Shown here in pieces: positions 23,375 through 33,245 of a DNA stretch of 64,000 nt (positions are counted from its first letter, which is position 1; every line of letters begins with the position of its first letter). This stretch comes from Fistulifera solaris (taxonomy: Eukaryota; Bacillariophyta; Bacillariophyceae; Naviculales; Stauroneidaceae): assembly GCA_030295235.1 (NCBI GenBank), contig AP026167.1, positions 310,001-374,000 on the forward strand, given 5' to 3'. A program made the position numbers and the translations under genes. The notes beneath the pieces were generated by a model. The model made no database searches. It saw only the letters and a program-made list of their open reading frames with translations, and was not told where the DNA came from.

Positions 23375-23991
23375 TTATACGGATCCTGTTGGCTTGCCAG
23401 CAATGCTGACAAGATTGATGCAGTACCGATTTCCTTTGCCATCAGGAAGATTGTGCCCCAGGTGAGTACCATCCAAAGACACTGTCTCTCCCGAATTCCT
23501 CAAAACACGAACGTTCTCCCACACCACCTCGTCATCCCGAAACGAAGGCCATCCGTGTTTTCGAGATTCTTTGACAAAATCTTCCGCGGATCGATTCTTG
23601 GGCGCGACGAACAGTGGCTTTCCTGTAACGGAATCATAAAAGGTAATGGGGCCCTGCGCATTCAAGACGGTGTCTTCAAAACTGGTCTTTTGAAAGTAGC
23701 CACCGAGTTCCGCAAATCGACGATTATAATTGCAGATCCGATCCGCGAGTTGCTTATCGACGCCATACAAAAGATCCGACTGCACCGGAGCCGCCGATGT
23801 CCCGTGCTCTTTCTGCACCATGATGGATTCATCACCGTATCGAATCTGGCCACCCACAGCGTTTGCGGGTGCCGTCGCACCAAGAAAACAGCGGCACCAC
23901 TAGATTGAAAAAAGGCACGACGCGAAATGTCGCTGCCGGACCAAGCCAGAATCGATGGAAGGAAAAGAAAAAGCGTAGGAAGAATTCTCAT
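23375..23991 (-). CDS. thylakoid-lumen-directed MsrB-like (SelR) domain protein
   Basis: Reads from the ATG at 23991. A signal peptide (MRILPTLFLFLPSILA) is followed by a twin-arginine segment, SRRAFFQSSGAAVFL, ending APANA: the three-step route to the thylakoid lumen. The mature part carries GWPSF, THLGHNLPDG and RYCINLVSI, which match the MsrB (peptide-methionine R-sulfoxide reductase) core, with the RYCIN cysteine as the presumed nucleophile. The four zinc-binding cysteines of classic MsrB are absent; ETVSLDGTHLGH replaces CxxCxxHLGH. One missing G near 23880 breaks the frame between signal and mature part. Activity on methionine sulfoxide is therefore plausible but not assured. Confidence 0.75.
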
Positions 23992-24783
23992 TGCGAGGAA
24001 GAGCAGTTCAGTGCCTTTTTCAACTAGCTGTTCAAACGCACGGTAAGTAGAAATATTATTGAAAATGCGACGTCCCTTTAGACTTGCTACAAGTACTTGT
24101 AGACTCTATTCATTCATCATGTTGCCATTTTGTTGCAGTTATTCTTGCCGAGAATGATGCCAATAAGAGTGAGTCACTGCCTTACTATCAATCCAAAATG
24201 TATACGATCTTTTCTCACGACTGGATTCCTGTCTCGAGTCATGAACTTGTTGATTTGGAAATGGAAAACTGTACCAGGTACCAGTAGTCAATAGCAGCAT
24301 ACTTTGTATTCAACCAACAAAATGTAAGGGGCTGCATACAATAATTTATTATCGAAGAGAAAACCTTCAACACTCAACACCGTGATTCAGTAACGGGGCT
24401 GAATTCTCACACCCAGTGAATAGTGAGTGGAGTGAGTCGTCCTCTGAGTTCGAAACAAGTTGTCACGCCTGCATTCTACCTGGTACTCCACTGTACTTTG
24501 TACTCCTTACCGGTACCAGTACCAGGTACCTGATACTGGTAAAAAAATAAGTGTGGATGAAATGAGAACCTTCCCCTTACTGTAGAAAAGTTCAAGTTAA
24601 AAATTGAACTGATGGTGCGGGAAAATGCCAAGTCGACATCAGCCATCAGCCGGAAAAGCCGATCGGAAGGCAACGACGAGCAACGTGTGTCGTAAACGCT
24701 CAAGAAAATCATACTCTTCCTCAATCTTTCCACAAAAAGGTCGCAACAGCTACTATTTTGAAAGTTGTGTGTTTGGTTTCAGA
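23992..24783. other. divergent intergenic region with GGTACC-rich patches
   Basis: About 790 bases between two divergent plastid-directed genes. It contains two patches of overlapping GGTACC/GTACC palindromes (24268-24288 and 24478-24541). The open frame upstream of 24784 has no supporting features. Confidence 0.5.
24478..24541. repeat. GGTACC / TACCGGTACC palindrome cluster
   Basis: Tightly packed alternation of TGGTACT, ACCGGTACCAG, CAGGTACCTG and ATACTGGT words. Similar patches occur at 24268-24288, 28451-28483, 29461-29484 and 58269-58292, all in noncoding sequence. Confidence 0.5.
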
Positions 24784-25702
24784 ATGAAAAGCCGCTTCCT
24801 TTTTATTGCCTGGTTGGCAGTGACAACGACCGCTTTCTCGCCATCGCTAATCAACAAAAAAGCTTCTCCACTCATATTGGAAGCGAAGAAAAAGAACGGG
24901 AAATCGAAAGGAAGCAGCTCTCCGGCAAAATCATCCAAAGGATTTGGATCGAAACCGGTAATAAAGGCGGAGATCCGCCTTTCACAAGAGGAAGCTGCTC
25001 GCAACCTGTTGTCCTACCGCTTGTCACTGGAAGCGAAGCTTCGTGCCAGAAAGAACATTGGCCCTCAATCTACCCCGAAGGTCTCCTTAAAGCTTCCTTC
25101 TCGCGACCCCGTCAAAGAGGAAAACTTCGCTCGTAGTTTACTGGCGTCCCGCTTGGCCCTAGAAGCTTTGATTCGAGCCAGAATTGTCAAAGATGTAGGC
25201 CCCAAGCCCACACCCAAGACCGCCATCGAGCTTCCTCCTCGTGACTCGATCAAAGAAGAAAAAAAGCGCTCGTAGTCTGCTAGCATCTCGCTTGGAATTG
25301 GAAGCTTTGATTCGATCCAGAATTGTCAAAGATGTAGGCCCCAAGCCCACACCCAAGACCGCCATCGAGCTTCCTCCTCGTGATACTGTGAAAGAAGAGA
25401 AAAACGCTCGTAGTCTTTTGGCATCTCGCCTCACATTGGAAAAAGCTGCAGCAGAAACCAAACGAAAACGCGAACAGGAGAACCGACAACGCGGTATTTT
25501 GAGTTATCGACTGGCGATTCAATCCAAAGCATGGGAAGTTGAGAGAGCCAAGCTAGAGGCAGCTGCTGCTTTACGAAAAGCTCGACAGCAGCCCAAAGCT
25601 CCACAGGAGGAACAAATTCTAGCAAACAAATACAAGGCTATTGAGTGCATCGAGGAGAGAGCTTTCACTATTCTGATGGACCTAGGAATGGTCGGAGTTT
25701 AA
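24784..25702 (+). CDS. plastid-directed charged protein with tandem 46-residue repeats
   Basis: Starts at the ATG at 24784. The signal peptide MKSRFLFIAWLAVTTTAF has a TTA|FSPS junction, the diatom plastid signature. After a Lys/Ser-rich linker come three related units built on ARSLLASRLxLEALIRARIV, then KDVGPKPTPKTAIELPPRD; the last two are almost identical at DNA level. A helical Glu/Lys/Arg-rich end (ETKRKREQENRQ, RAKLEAAAALRKARQQ) follows. No catalytic motif is seen; the pattern suggests a helical scaffold. One extra A in A7 at 25259-25265 breaks the frame inside the repeat. The sister copy has the uninterrupted form, which shows the break is recent or artefactual. It is convergent with the HAD gene, 75 bases away. 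Confidence 0.68.
25162..25438 (+). repeat. two tandem ~138-bp coding repeats
   Basis: Direct repeats starting at 25162 and 25301 (GAAGCTTTGATTCGA...). The observed period is 139, or 138 if the extra A in the first copy is an error, which equals 46 codons. The copies are nearly identical, so the duplication is recent or kept alike by conversion. A more diverged unit precedes them. Confidence 0.85.
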
Positions 25703-25778
25703 ATTTGTTTACAAACAAACACATAATTGATAAAGAAATAATAGGCTACTGCTTCACGCTAAATTTATTTTGTAAAAT

Positions 25779-26821
25779 TTAAACGGAAACAGTCACGGGA
25801 TCTCTAATATCCTCCATGATCTGTGCATCGAGACCTTTTTCTCGTAGCGGACCTAAAATAGAGTTGAGCGTCACTTTGCGACTGCCCAAATCGGGAACTT
25901 TCGCATCAGCTCCCTCTCCGTAGAAATCACAATGTTCTGTTCCTGACGTGTAAGTTATAACGCATTTCATGCCGGCTCCTTTGGCTGCCCGCAATCCAAT
26001 GAGACTATCTTCAATAACTACACAAACATTCGGGTCCTCAATTCCCAATCTTTCCCGAGCTACATTGTAAATCAGCGGATCCGGTTTCTTGGCGGCGACA
26101 TCATCCCCCAGTATACACACATCTAGTTTCGCCACACGCTCTGGTCCCAGTGTATAATCGAGTGTTTGCAGGGCCGACTCTTTCGTCGATGCGGAACACA
26201 CCCCACTGCCACCGTATCATCGGCGAGTGCCTCATCCATAAGCTCCAACAAACCCGGTCGAGGTTCCGCTTGCTCTTTCATTATACGCTGATATACTTTA
26301 TTTTTGAACGTTTGCAACTGATCAATGAGTTCTTGTTGAGCTTCGAGTGTGGTTGGAGGTGGTTGATCGCCGACGTGGGGGAATGTTTGAGTCGTATTGC
26401 GGAAATGAAAGAACATTTTTGTTTGCCTCCACCGATCGAGTTCTGCAAGACATCATAGTATTCGGTCTTTATTTAATACAAGGATGATGGTATTGGTGAA
26501 GGAAGCAGTCCGATAAGAGTGAGACAAAGATTGAGGTGACGCATGTGTGCGGCACACAGTTTTCCTTGGACATACCGACCAGTGCACCGGAACGCCATCA
26601 ATGGTGAGATCAAATTCTTGGAAGGCTTCATTGTAAGCCACACGATGCAGTTCTTCAGTTTCCAAAATAACTCCGTCACAATCGAACAAAATGGCAAATT
26701 CAAAACTCTTATGATTCGAAGCTGCTCGGGACGACGACCGTACTCCAAAGCGTGCAGTAGGAACAAACGACTGGGTGGCGCCAAATATCGAGAGGGAGGA
26801 TATTATAGGTATTAGTTTCAT
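25779..26821 (-). CDS. CbbY-like HAD-family phosphatase, plastid-directed
   Basis: Reads from the ATG at 26821; one intron, 26467-26575. The N-terminus has a signal-peptide character and a TQ-SFVP junction, an S-F variant of the plastid signature. HAD motifs: FDCDGVILETEELH (nucleophile Asp), EPRPGLLELMDEAL cap region, VCSASTKESAL, AAKKPDPLIY (Lys) and VIEDSLIGLRAA. The order and the linker HW-S-T-EYYDVLQNSIGGGK match plant chloroplast CbbY-type proteins, which act on sugar phosphates such as xylulose-1,5-bisphosphate. Two frame switches: A5 (plus-strand T) at 26416-26420 and C4 at 26201-26204, each short by one base. The substrate is inferred from family only. Confidence 0.85.
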
Positions 26822-27180
26822 GTTGTTGCGAATGTATGTTAACGAATGAAAGCCAAAGAAAAATGATAAACGTAAATGCACCTCGACGAAAAACGTTGGG
26901 AAAGAATAAAAGACACACCTGCTTGGTGCACTGACGTCATCGCCTCTACGACATTGTGAGAGTGCGGACGGACGCCAGACCCCGAAAAGACCTCCGATAC
27001 CGCCGACGCGACCTCCATCGGATCGATTGCGTCGTCCGTCGCATCGCATCGCGTCGAAATCAATTAATTTTGAAAAAGCATCGTCAAAGCGTTTGAAGTA
27101 TGCGAGGACCTTTGGCATTCACATGATCGGAATAAAAGCGCCTACATAGCACCAAACTGTCAAAAGAAGACTCCTCTTCC
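26822..27180. promoter_or_regulatory. probable bidirectional promoter, HAD phosphatase / ALKBH1
   Basis: 359 bases between two divergent start codons. It contains a perfect TGACGTCA palindrome at 26932-26939 and a CG-rich run of TCGCATCGCATCGCGTCG type near 27038-27058. Promoter status is inferred from the head-to-head layout. Confidence 0.45.
26932..26939. promoter_or_regulatory. CRE-type palindrome TGACGTCA
   Basis: Second perfect TGACGTCA in the window, inside the divergent HAD/ALKBH1 spacer. A possible bZIP site; function inferred from position only. Confidence 0.35.
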
Positions 27181-28212
27181 ATGACGGCCTTCAAAGCCGC
27201 ATATGTGCGTTTTCGTCGACGTCCCGATCAGCCCGATCGATGGGACGATCTATCGGAAATGATTGATTTTGGAGGACAAATCGGCGATCCCAGAATCATG
27301 CGCATGCCATCGTTGTCACAAGAAGACGTGTATCAGGGACCGATCTTTGGCTTACGAGATTTTCCAGGATTTCTTTATGCACCTCAAGCACTGTCCATCA
27401 ACTTGCAACACTTTTTGTCCTACCGTGCTCTATCCGTTTATTGCGAAACACCCCACACAACCAATATTGATTTGATTCCGCCGAAATCACACGAAATTGT
27501 CAACAATATTGAAAACAACGAAAGTCAGTGGGATTTGTGGAAGAATACAGTACGAATCGAGGATAGTAAGGAGAAACTCAAAACGTCACGATCCACTACA
27601 CGCACATTTTACCGAAATTATGACAAATTATCTTGGGCCACACTGGGCCATCATTACGATTGGACATCCCGCACCTATCCTCTAGAAATGAGTTCTCCCA
27701 TGGCTCCAGAACTCACGGATCTGTCGACCTTTTTTGCCCGCACGGCGTTTCAGTATTCCGCTGCAGGTATTAGTACTTCGTTTTCCTTCGCCGCTACGGC
27801 CTCCATTGTCAATTTTTACAATGAAAAATCGAATATGGGGTGTCATCGGGATGATGGTGAGCTGGCAGTGGACAAACCGATAGTGAGTGTCAGTATGGGA
27901 CGACCCGCTGTATTCTTGTTGGGTGGGGCCACCAAAGACGATGTGCCCGTACCGATTTTGGTACGCGCTGGAGATGTCATGATATTGGGAGGCGCCTCGC
28001 GACTGAATTATCATTCCATGGCGCGATTACTACCGTATGAGGGTCTACCTCCCGTGGCGGAGTCGGCTTGTCCGCAGGAACCCGTGGGTTTGTCAGGCTT
28101 ACAGTTAGTTCCTCCGGAAGATATGATATTTGTCAACGAATTTCTGTCGTCACATCGCATCAATGTGAACGTGCGACAGGTTTTTCCGGACAGTCAGGTG
28201 CGAGATGATTGA
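27181..28212 (+). CDS. ALKBH1: ALKBH1-type Fe(II)/2-oxoglutarate dioxygenase
   Basis: Single exon, 343 residues, ATG at 27181, uninterrupted. N-terminal part with GPIFGLRDFPGFLYAP, then LGHHYDWTSRTY. The catalytic region has IVNFYNEKSNMGCHRDD, giving the iron-binding H222-x-D224, followed by VSVSMGRPAVFLLGG. The distal iron ligand is His278 in ASRLNYHSMARL, and RINVNVRQVF supplies the 2-oxoglutarate arginine. Layout and spacing match eukaryotic ALKBH1, which demethylates tRNA (1-methyladenosine and wobble 5-methylcytosine) and, in some reports, N6-methyladenine in DNA. No clear mitochondrial presequence; location not predicted. Confidence 0.92.
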   Translation: MTAFKAAYVRFRRRPDQPDRWDDLSEMIDFGGQIGDPRIMRMPSLSQEDVYQGPIFGLRDFPGFLYAPQALSINLQHFLSYRALSVYCETPHTTNIDLIPPKSHEIVNNIENNESQWDLWKNTVRIEDSKEKLKTSRSTTRTFYRNYDKLSWATLGHHYDWTSRTYPLEMSSPMAPELTDLSTFFARTAFQYSAAGISTSFSFAATASIVNFYNEKSNMGCHRDDGELAVDKPIVSVSMGRPAVFLLGGATKDDVPVPILVRAGDVMILGGASRLNYHSMARLLPYEGLPPVAESACPQEPVGLSGLQLVPPEDMIFVNEFLSSHRINVNVRQVFPDSQVRDD

Positions 28213-29664
28213 GCGATCGAGTTGATGCTTTAAATGGCCTGTGTTGCCTGTTAATGATGATGTCCAAAAATGAAAGAGGAAGCCGAATCCACGCAGTAGC
28301 GTTTAGCGTTAAGGATCAAGTAAAGCTCGACACTCGACACGTCAGAGAGAACCCAGAAACGGTACTCATGTACTAGGTCACTTTGAGAGGACAGACTGTG
28401 TTTAACAAAATTAGTACCACTGCATGTTGAAGGTGCAGCTAGAAGCTACAAGTACTGGTACCGGGGTACCGGTACCTGGTACAGCTGTTTGCTTCCGGTC
28501 ACTGACCTATGTAAATTTCGTAGAAAATGTACCGGATAGTACAAAATCTACGTGCCATTTTCGCGTACGAGCTAAGTCTACTTCACGAAAACCTATGATT
28601 TGACTGAAAAAGCATCTTTTCAGAAAATAAATTTGATCATACTGACACTAATCATATTTGACAGCAATTTCTTGTCATCAATTCTTTTTAAACCTACCTT
28701 TTTTTGAACAAATGGTCGGTTTCATTTCAGTCCCGGGTCAGTCACGCATCGTCACACGACCGACAGGCACGCACCGTTTCGCGCAAAATCTCGCTCCCTT
28801 CTTGCAACTTGCAACATGCCCTCATTACCATTCTTGTTCATGTTGCTGCATCTTAAAGCGAATTTCTTGATAAAGTAAGTTGAAATTACATGAAATTAGT
28901 ACTCTGCCATGAGCGCTGAAGCGATCCAGCGCTGTTTAGTCTGTTTCATCCTCTATTTCGCCCTCTGACGGCAACTTGTCCATATCGTCACTTCCGTCTT
29001 CATCATCGATTTCATGATTGGAACGGCTTTCTTCAACAATGATCGTGTCAATTTTGTTGAACCAAGCTCTCTTTGAGTGCTAGGTGATGATCTTTCAAGG
29101 TCTGAAGGAAATGCTCTCCACAAATCCATTTGTCTTGATAGCCCGCGAGTCATCACTGCACACAAACGTGTGCCAATTTTCACCGACAGTTTTAAGAACC
29201 GAAATGTTGCGAGTCAGGCACGATATATATACCAATCGACGCTAAATAAAAAAAGGAACAATATGTGTGTTGATCGTGCCTGACTAAAGCAGCCTGCAAG
29301 TGTTATTAGCAATGTAATGATAGGATCGGCATTCTCGAAAACAACACGAGATTTGTCGCGATGGCAGTAGGGCGGAGGAGTAGTCGGACCGCGACTCAAC
29401 TCCGTTGTGGTAGGCTTCTACGGAGCCTACATGAAGTCTGGGCCATTATGCAAACAGCTGTACATGGTACAGTACCGTACCAGGGACCGAATCTAAAAGT
29501 TCGAGCCTTCACATTCGAACTCGATCGAACCACGTTCGAAACGAAAAGTGCCTCTTATGAAGTCGAGAACAAAGCCGTCATCGCCGTCATACGACCCCTC
29601 GTCGAAGTCATTGAAAGCAAACTAGAATCCGGCAACATAATCGATTCATTTCACAAAAACCAAA
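28213..29664. other. long noncoding stretch with GGTACC patches and a gene-like remnant
   Basis: About 1.45 kb. It holds GGTACC patches at 28451-28483 and 29461-29484 and a 13-bp inverted repeat at 29212-29285. On the minus strand around 28935-29200 an acid-rich tail (EIDDEDGSDDMDKLPSEGEIEDETD) lies out of frame with an upstream HTFVCSDDSRAIKTNGF stretch. This could be the decayed end of a gene, but I cannot assign it. Confidence 0.4.
29212..29285. repeat. 13-bp perfect inverted repeat
   Basis: AGTCAGGCACGAT at 29212-29224 and its exact complement ATCGTGCCTGACT at 29273-29285, separated by 48 AT-rich bases with an ATATATAT core. It could be a hairpin, a small MITE-like relic or a binding site. 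Confidence 0.55.
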
Positions 29665-30748
29665 ATGACCAAAAATCAGCTGGAACAGCTCAAAGAACAT
29701 ACCATTGTGGTCTCCGACACGGGCGAAGTGTCGGCGATCAAGCGTCTGAAGCCTCAAGATGCTACAACGAATCCTTCCCTGATTTACAAGGCTGCACAGA
29801 TGCCGGAATACGAGAAGCTCATTGATGATGCGGTAGCTTATGCGAAAGGCGATCTAGCTCTTGCCATGGTACGTTTCGTTTGTGTGAACAACTAGTCGTT
29901 GAATTGTTGCGCATGTATTCGTCATGTTTCATTCCGTCGAAACAAAAGATCGCACAATCTGCCGTTTTATCTTTACTCTAACGATTGAGTTATGGATTTT
30001 TTTCTTTTAGGACAAAGTTGCTGTCAATTTCGGGACAGAGATCTCGAAAATTGTACCCGGATACGTTTCGACCGAAGTCGACGCACGTTTGTCATTTGAT
30101 ACCGAGGCCACCATTTCGAAAGCGCGTAAAATTATTGAATTGTACAAAGAAGCAGGTGTCGATAAATCGCGCATTTTAATTAAAATTGCCGCAACGTGGG
30201 AGGGTATTCAAGCTGCGCAAGTCTTGGAAAAGGAAGGAATTACCTGCAATCTCACCCTAATCTTCAGTCTTGCACAAGCCGTAGCCTGCGCGGAAGGAGG
30301 TATTACACTCGTGAGTCCGTTTGTGGGGCGCATCATGGATTGGCATAAGAAAGAATCGGGTGTCGACGGATTCAAGCCGGAAGAAGATCCTGGTGTTATT
30401 TCCGTCACACAGATTTACAACTACTACAAAAAATTCGGTTACAATACGATTGTAATGGGGGCCAGTTTCCGTAATGCGGGTGAGATCTTGATGTTGGCAG
30501 GATGCGATCGACTCACTATTTCACCGTCTTTGCTCGATGAATTGGTTGCGTCCACAGAACCCGTGACAAAGCGTCTCGACGCAGCCGAGGCAGCGTCTTC
30601 GGATATGCAAAAGATTCAAATTGATGAGAAATCATTCCGTTGGATGCTTAATGAAGATCCTATGGCGACTGAAAAGCTAGCGGAAGGTATTCGTAACTTT
30701 GCAGCTGACATTGTGCACTTGGAAAATATTGTCAAGAAGAAAATGTAA
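29665..30748 (+). CDS. transaldolase (TalB type)
   Basis: Non-oxidative pentose phosphate pathway enzyme: transfers a dihydroxyacetone unit between sugar phosphates. Two exons, 29665-29868 and 30011-30748, with a 142-nt GT-AG intron. The start [20 protein letters not shown] lacks a presequence, so a cytosolic location is likely. Signatures: [33 protein letters not shown], and the Schiff-base Lys126 in [16 protein letters not shown]. These are followed by [28 protein letters not shown] and [13 protein letters not shown]. Total length of 313 residues is standard for the subfamily. The frame is intact. Confidence 0.95.
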
Positions 30749-31539
30749 GCAGCGAAAGGCACTTCAATACGACTAAAGCTTCATTTGAACAAAGTATTTG
30801 CTTTTCTTCTTACTATGTAAATGGATCTATTCTTAGATAATTTGAAGATTGCTTGATTTGCTAGCGACTCTAATCGTAAATTAGATAATAGCAGATCATG
30901 AAGTGCAAATCTCTAGTTTTCGATGCCGGCACGCCTTTTAACCGGTTCAATCGAAGACACACTTGTGCCTTGTGCCTCGGGATTTTGGGGCAAATGTCCG
31001 CTTCGGACTTCGGACTATCTTCCCCAGAAACCAGAAACACGATTGTAGACATAACTCGACAAGTTGTTTTCTTCATGGGACTCAGGCGCAATCCTACTAT
31101 GAATAAACGGTCCCAAAATAAGTCAGTATGAAGAAAAATGCGCAAACCCAACGCCTTCGTCTTTAAGTATAAATCATGTTTTCGTATCACTCGCCGTTGA
31201 TTGGGCCAGAAATCATACGGAGACCTACGCCAGAGAGCTTTTGCACTTGTTCGGAGCTTGGAAACGAATGAAGGGGAAAATGAGCGGGTGTTCGCCCTCC
31301 TTCCTTTGCTCCTCGAGGAATGCCTTTGATGAGCAAACAAGACTTTAATCTGCTGTTTAGCTAAATGGATGTCCTTCGCACTCGGGGGAGGAGAAAGGGT
31401 TTGAATCGGGCTTAACTTTCTGGGGTGATGGCAAAAGTGGGTAAAACAGGTTACATAGAATAAAAGCTAAAGATAGGACTACAAGCTTCATGGTGTTATA
31501 TTTTTTAAAATAAGAAACATTTGCACTCAAGTTAGCATA
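30749..31539. other. noncoding stretch, no gene accepted
   Basis: About 790 bases between transaldolase and the next gene (convergent). Two overlapping open frames on opposite strands (around 30870-31340) have no domain, no compositional support and no presequence, so I do not call them. Confidence 0.45.
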
Positions 31540-32382
31540 TCAATCGAAACGGAGAGTTGTTTTGATTCGCTTACTTGATGATGACATGGATGACTTTCCA
31601 AAGTCATTTTTTCGCTTGACTAGAGCGGAATGGTCTCCCTCCGAAATCATACTGGCTTCCTCCATATCCGGTGTCTCTGTAGACAGATCATCCGACTCGA
31701 GCTCGGCGCCTTCGTGCAAGCGCGACCACACACGCTGAAAGAAGATTTTCCGTGACCCGTAGCGAGGGCGTCCCGAACTGGTGGATTCCGAAGGACCCGG
31801 TTGCTGCTGCAACTTGATAACTGCATCGCGAATGCTTGCAGGGCAGAAACTGCACTTGCCAGCAATGTGCTTGAGGATTGTTTGCGATGTTGTCGTTTGC
31901 GCAAGACTGCGAACAGAGTTGGGGTAATACCGACCAAAGCCAGGTTGGCCTTCACAATGCTTGCAGCACATACCCAAAAAGCCAATTTCACGGGTCTTGT
32001 AGCACCCCACTCGATCAGCGGGAGTGAGACGACAGGGTTTCATTTGCGCCATGGCAACAAACAGGGCATCTGGGACAAGGTCAATGTCTTTCATGAGCAC
32101 CAGTTTGCTGCCTTTAATCAATGACTCCAACGGTGGAAGATCAGAAAGGTCTAAGAGTTCTGTTGCTGGCGGCATCTTTGGTGATAACTTAGTATCTGGA
32201 AGTAATCTCTTGTAAGATTTCTCCGAGTCCTTTTCTTCGAGCGACCTGGAGTATGACTGATACGATGCCTTTCGTGGGAAGTAATCCGATTCATCGCCGT
32301 TCGGCTCGGGAGTCACACTACGGCTGTGCTTTAGCGACAAGAGAAAGCTTGCTGCTACTTCTTCGGTGTCTATTTCTTGCAT
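31540..32382 (-). CDS. conserved diatom protein with Cys/His cluster (putative zinc-binding)
   Basis: 280 residues, single exon from the ATG at 32382; the longer frame upstream has no ATG. Low-complexity N-terminus, then a compact block: LVPDALFVAMAQMKPCRLTPA, DRVGCYKTREIGFLGMCCKHCEG, PGFGRYYPNSVRSLAQTTTSQ, TILKHIAGKCSFCP. Cys and His spacing (C-C-x-H-C ... H-x4-C-x2-C) suggests a metal site. I recall closely related blocks in several diatom proteins of unknown function. The C-terminus is Ser/Lys-rich with KRKNDF and KRIKTTLRFD, which may be nuclear. DNA or RNA binding is a guess from composition. Confidence 0.65.
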   Translation of the reverse strand: MQEIDTEEVAASFLLSLKHSRSVTPEPNGDESDYFPRKASYQSYSRSLEEKDSEKSYKRLLPDTKLSPKMPPATELLDLSDLPPLESLIKGSKLVLMKDIDLVPDALFVAMAQMKPCRLTPADRVGCYKTREIGFLGMCCKHCEGQPGFGRYYPNSVRSLAQTTTSQTILKHIAGKCSFCPASIRDAVIKLQQQPGPSESTSSGRPRYGSRKIFFQRVWSRLHEGAELESDDLSTETPDMEEASMISEGDHSALVKRKNDFGKSSMSSSSKRIKTTLRFD

Positions 32383-33245
32383 GTTTGAGTTTAAGTGAAA
32401 CCTGAATGAATGAGAGACAAGAATGAATGGGGCTTCCACGAAAGACGTTTGCAGACGGATGGAACGACTGAATGAAACGGTTTCGTAAAAAACAAAAATG
32501 AGGAGTTGACCACGCGTGGACGACTAGTTACCGAAACGAATAGAGAAAAGAGAGAACTGTTCTCATGCATTTTGTACTATCTAGGACCGAGTAAACGACG
32601 AACACAGCTTCATTTTTCTCCTCAATGACTCGTGGCGAGCAGAAACGAATCGCTTTTTTTTTAGCGAAAGTCGGAGTGCCGTAGTTGGCATCCGTTTTTC
32701 CCACTTTTCGTGTTATAGTAGAAGTATGCATGAAACTTGCCTAACAAAAGGTCGTTCTACTGTTCTACTCGTGAAGACCAATGACCCTTGCCTTTAAGTG
32801 ACTCGTGTCGTAGTTTCTAAGCGTGTATAGGATCATTGTGTAGCATGACCCTGTAACTGGCACGGTTTCAACGCCAACATGCCAAAATGAAATGAAAACT
32901 CAACGGATGGATTTCATGGTTAGCTCGCGCGCATTTGCGCGCATCTCCCGTAGATCGTGAAACGGCGAACGAAACACGAAACTGGCGTCGGACTTCGACG
33001 TACGTCCGACGAACTTTCCGTCCGCCCTTCGACACGACACACGACACGCGACAAACGACAGAGCGATCGAGGCGAAGCGATAAGCGATGCGCGAGGACAG
33101 AGGAGCACCGTCCTTCCTTCGCTCGCTCCACAAACAGAACGCAGCCGACGGTTATCCTTTTTTGATGCATTTCTCATCCCTATCACATGGGTCGCCTGTA
33201 TCTAGGATTTATCATCGAAACAAAAAGCCAAAAATACGAGCAATA
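32383..33245. promoter_or_regulatory. divergent intergenic region with strong palindromes
   Basis: About 860 bases between two divergent genes. Two clear inverted repeats: GCGCGCA-TT-TGCGCGC at 32928-32943, and CGTCGGAC with GTCCGACG at 32987-33012 (8-bp stem, 10-base spacer). Around 33030-33080 the sequence is rich in ACGACAC/CGATCG words. Probably the mS29 promoter; the function of the palindromes is unknown. Confidence 0.4.

Noticed and set aside
30870-31340. 156-codon minus-strand frame between transaldolase and the Cys/His gene
   Set aside because: No domain, basic and low-plausibility composition, overlaps an equally plausible frame on the other strand.
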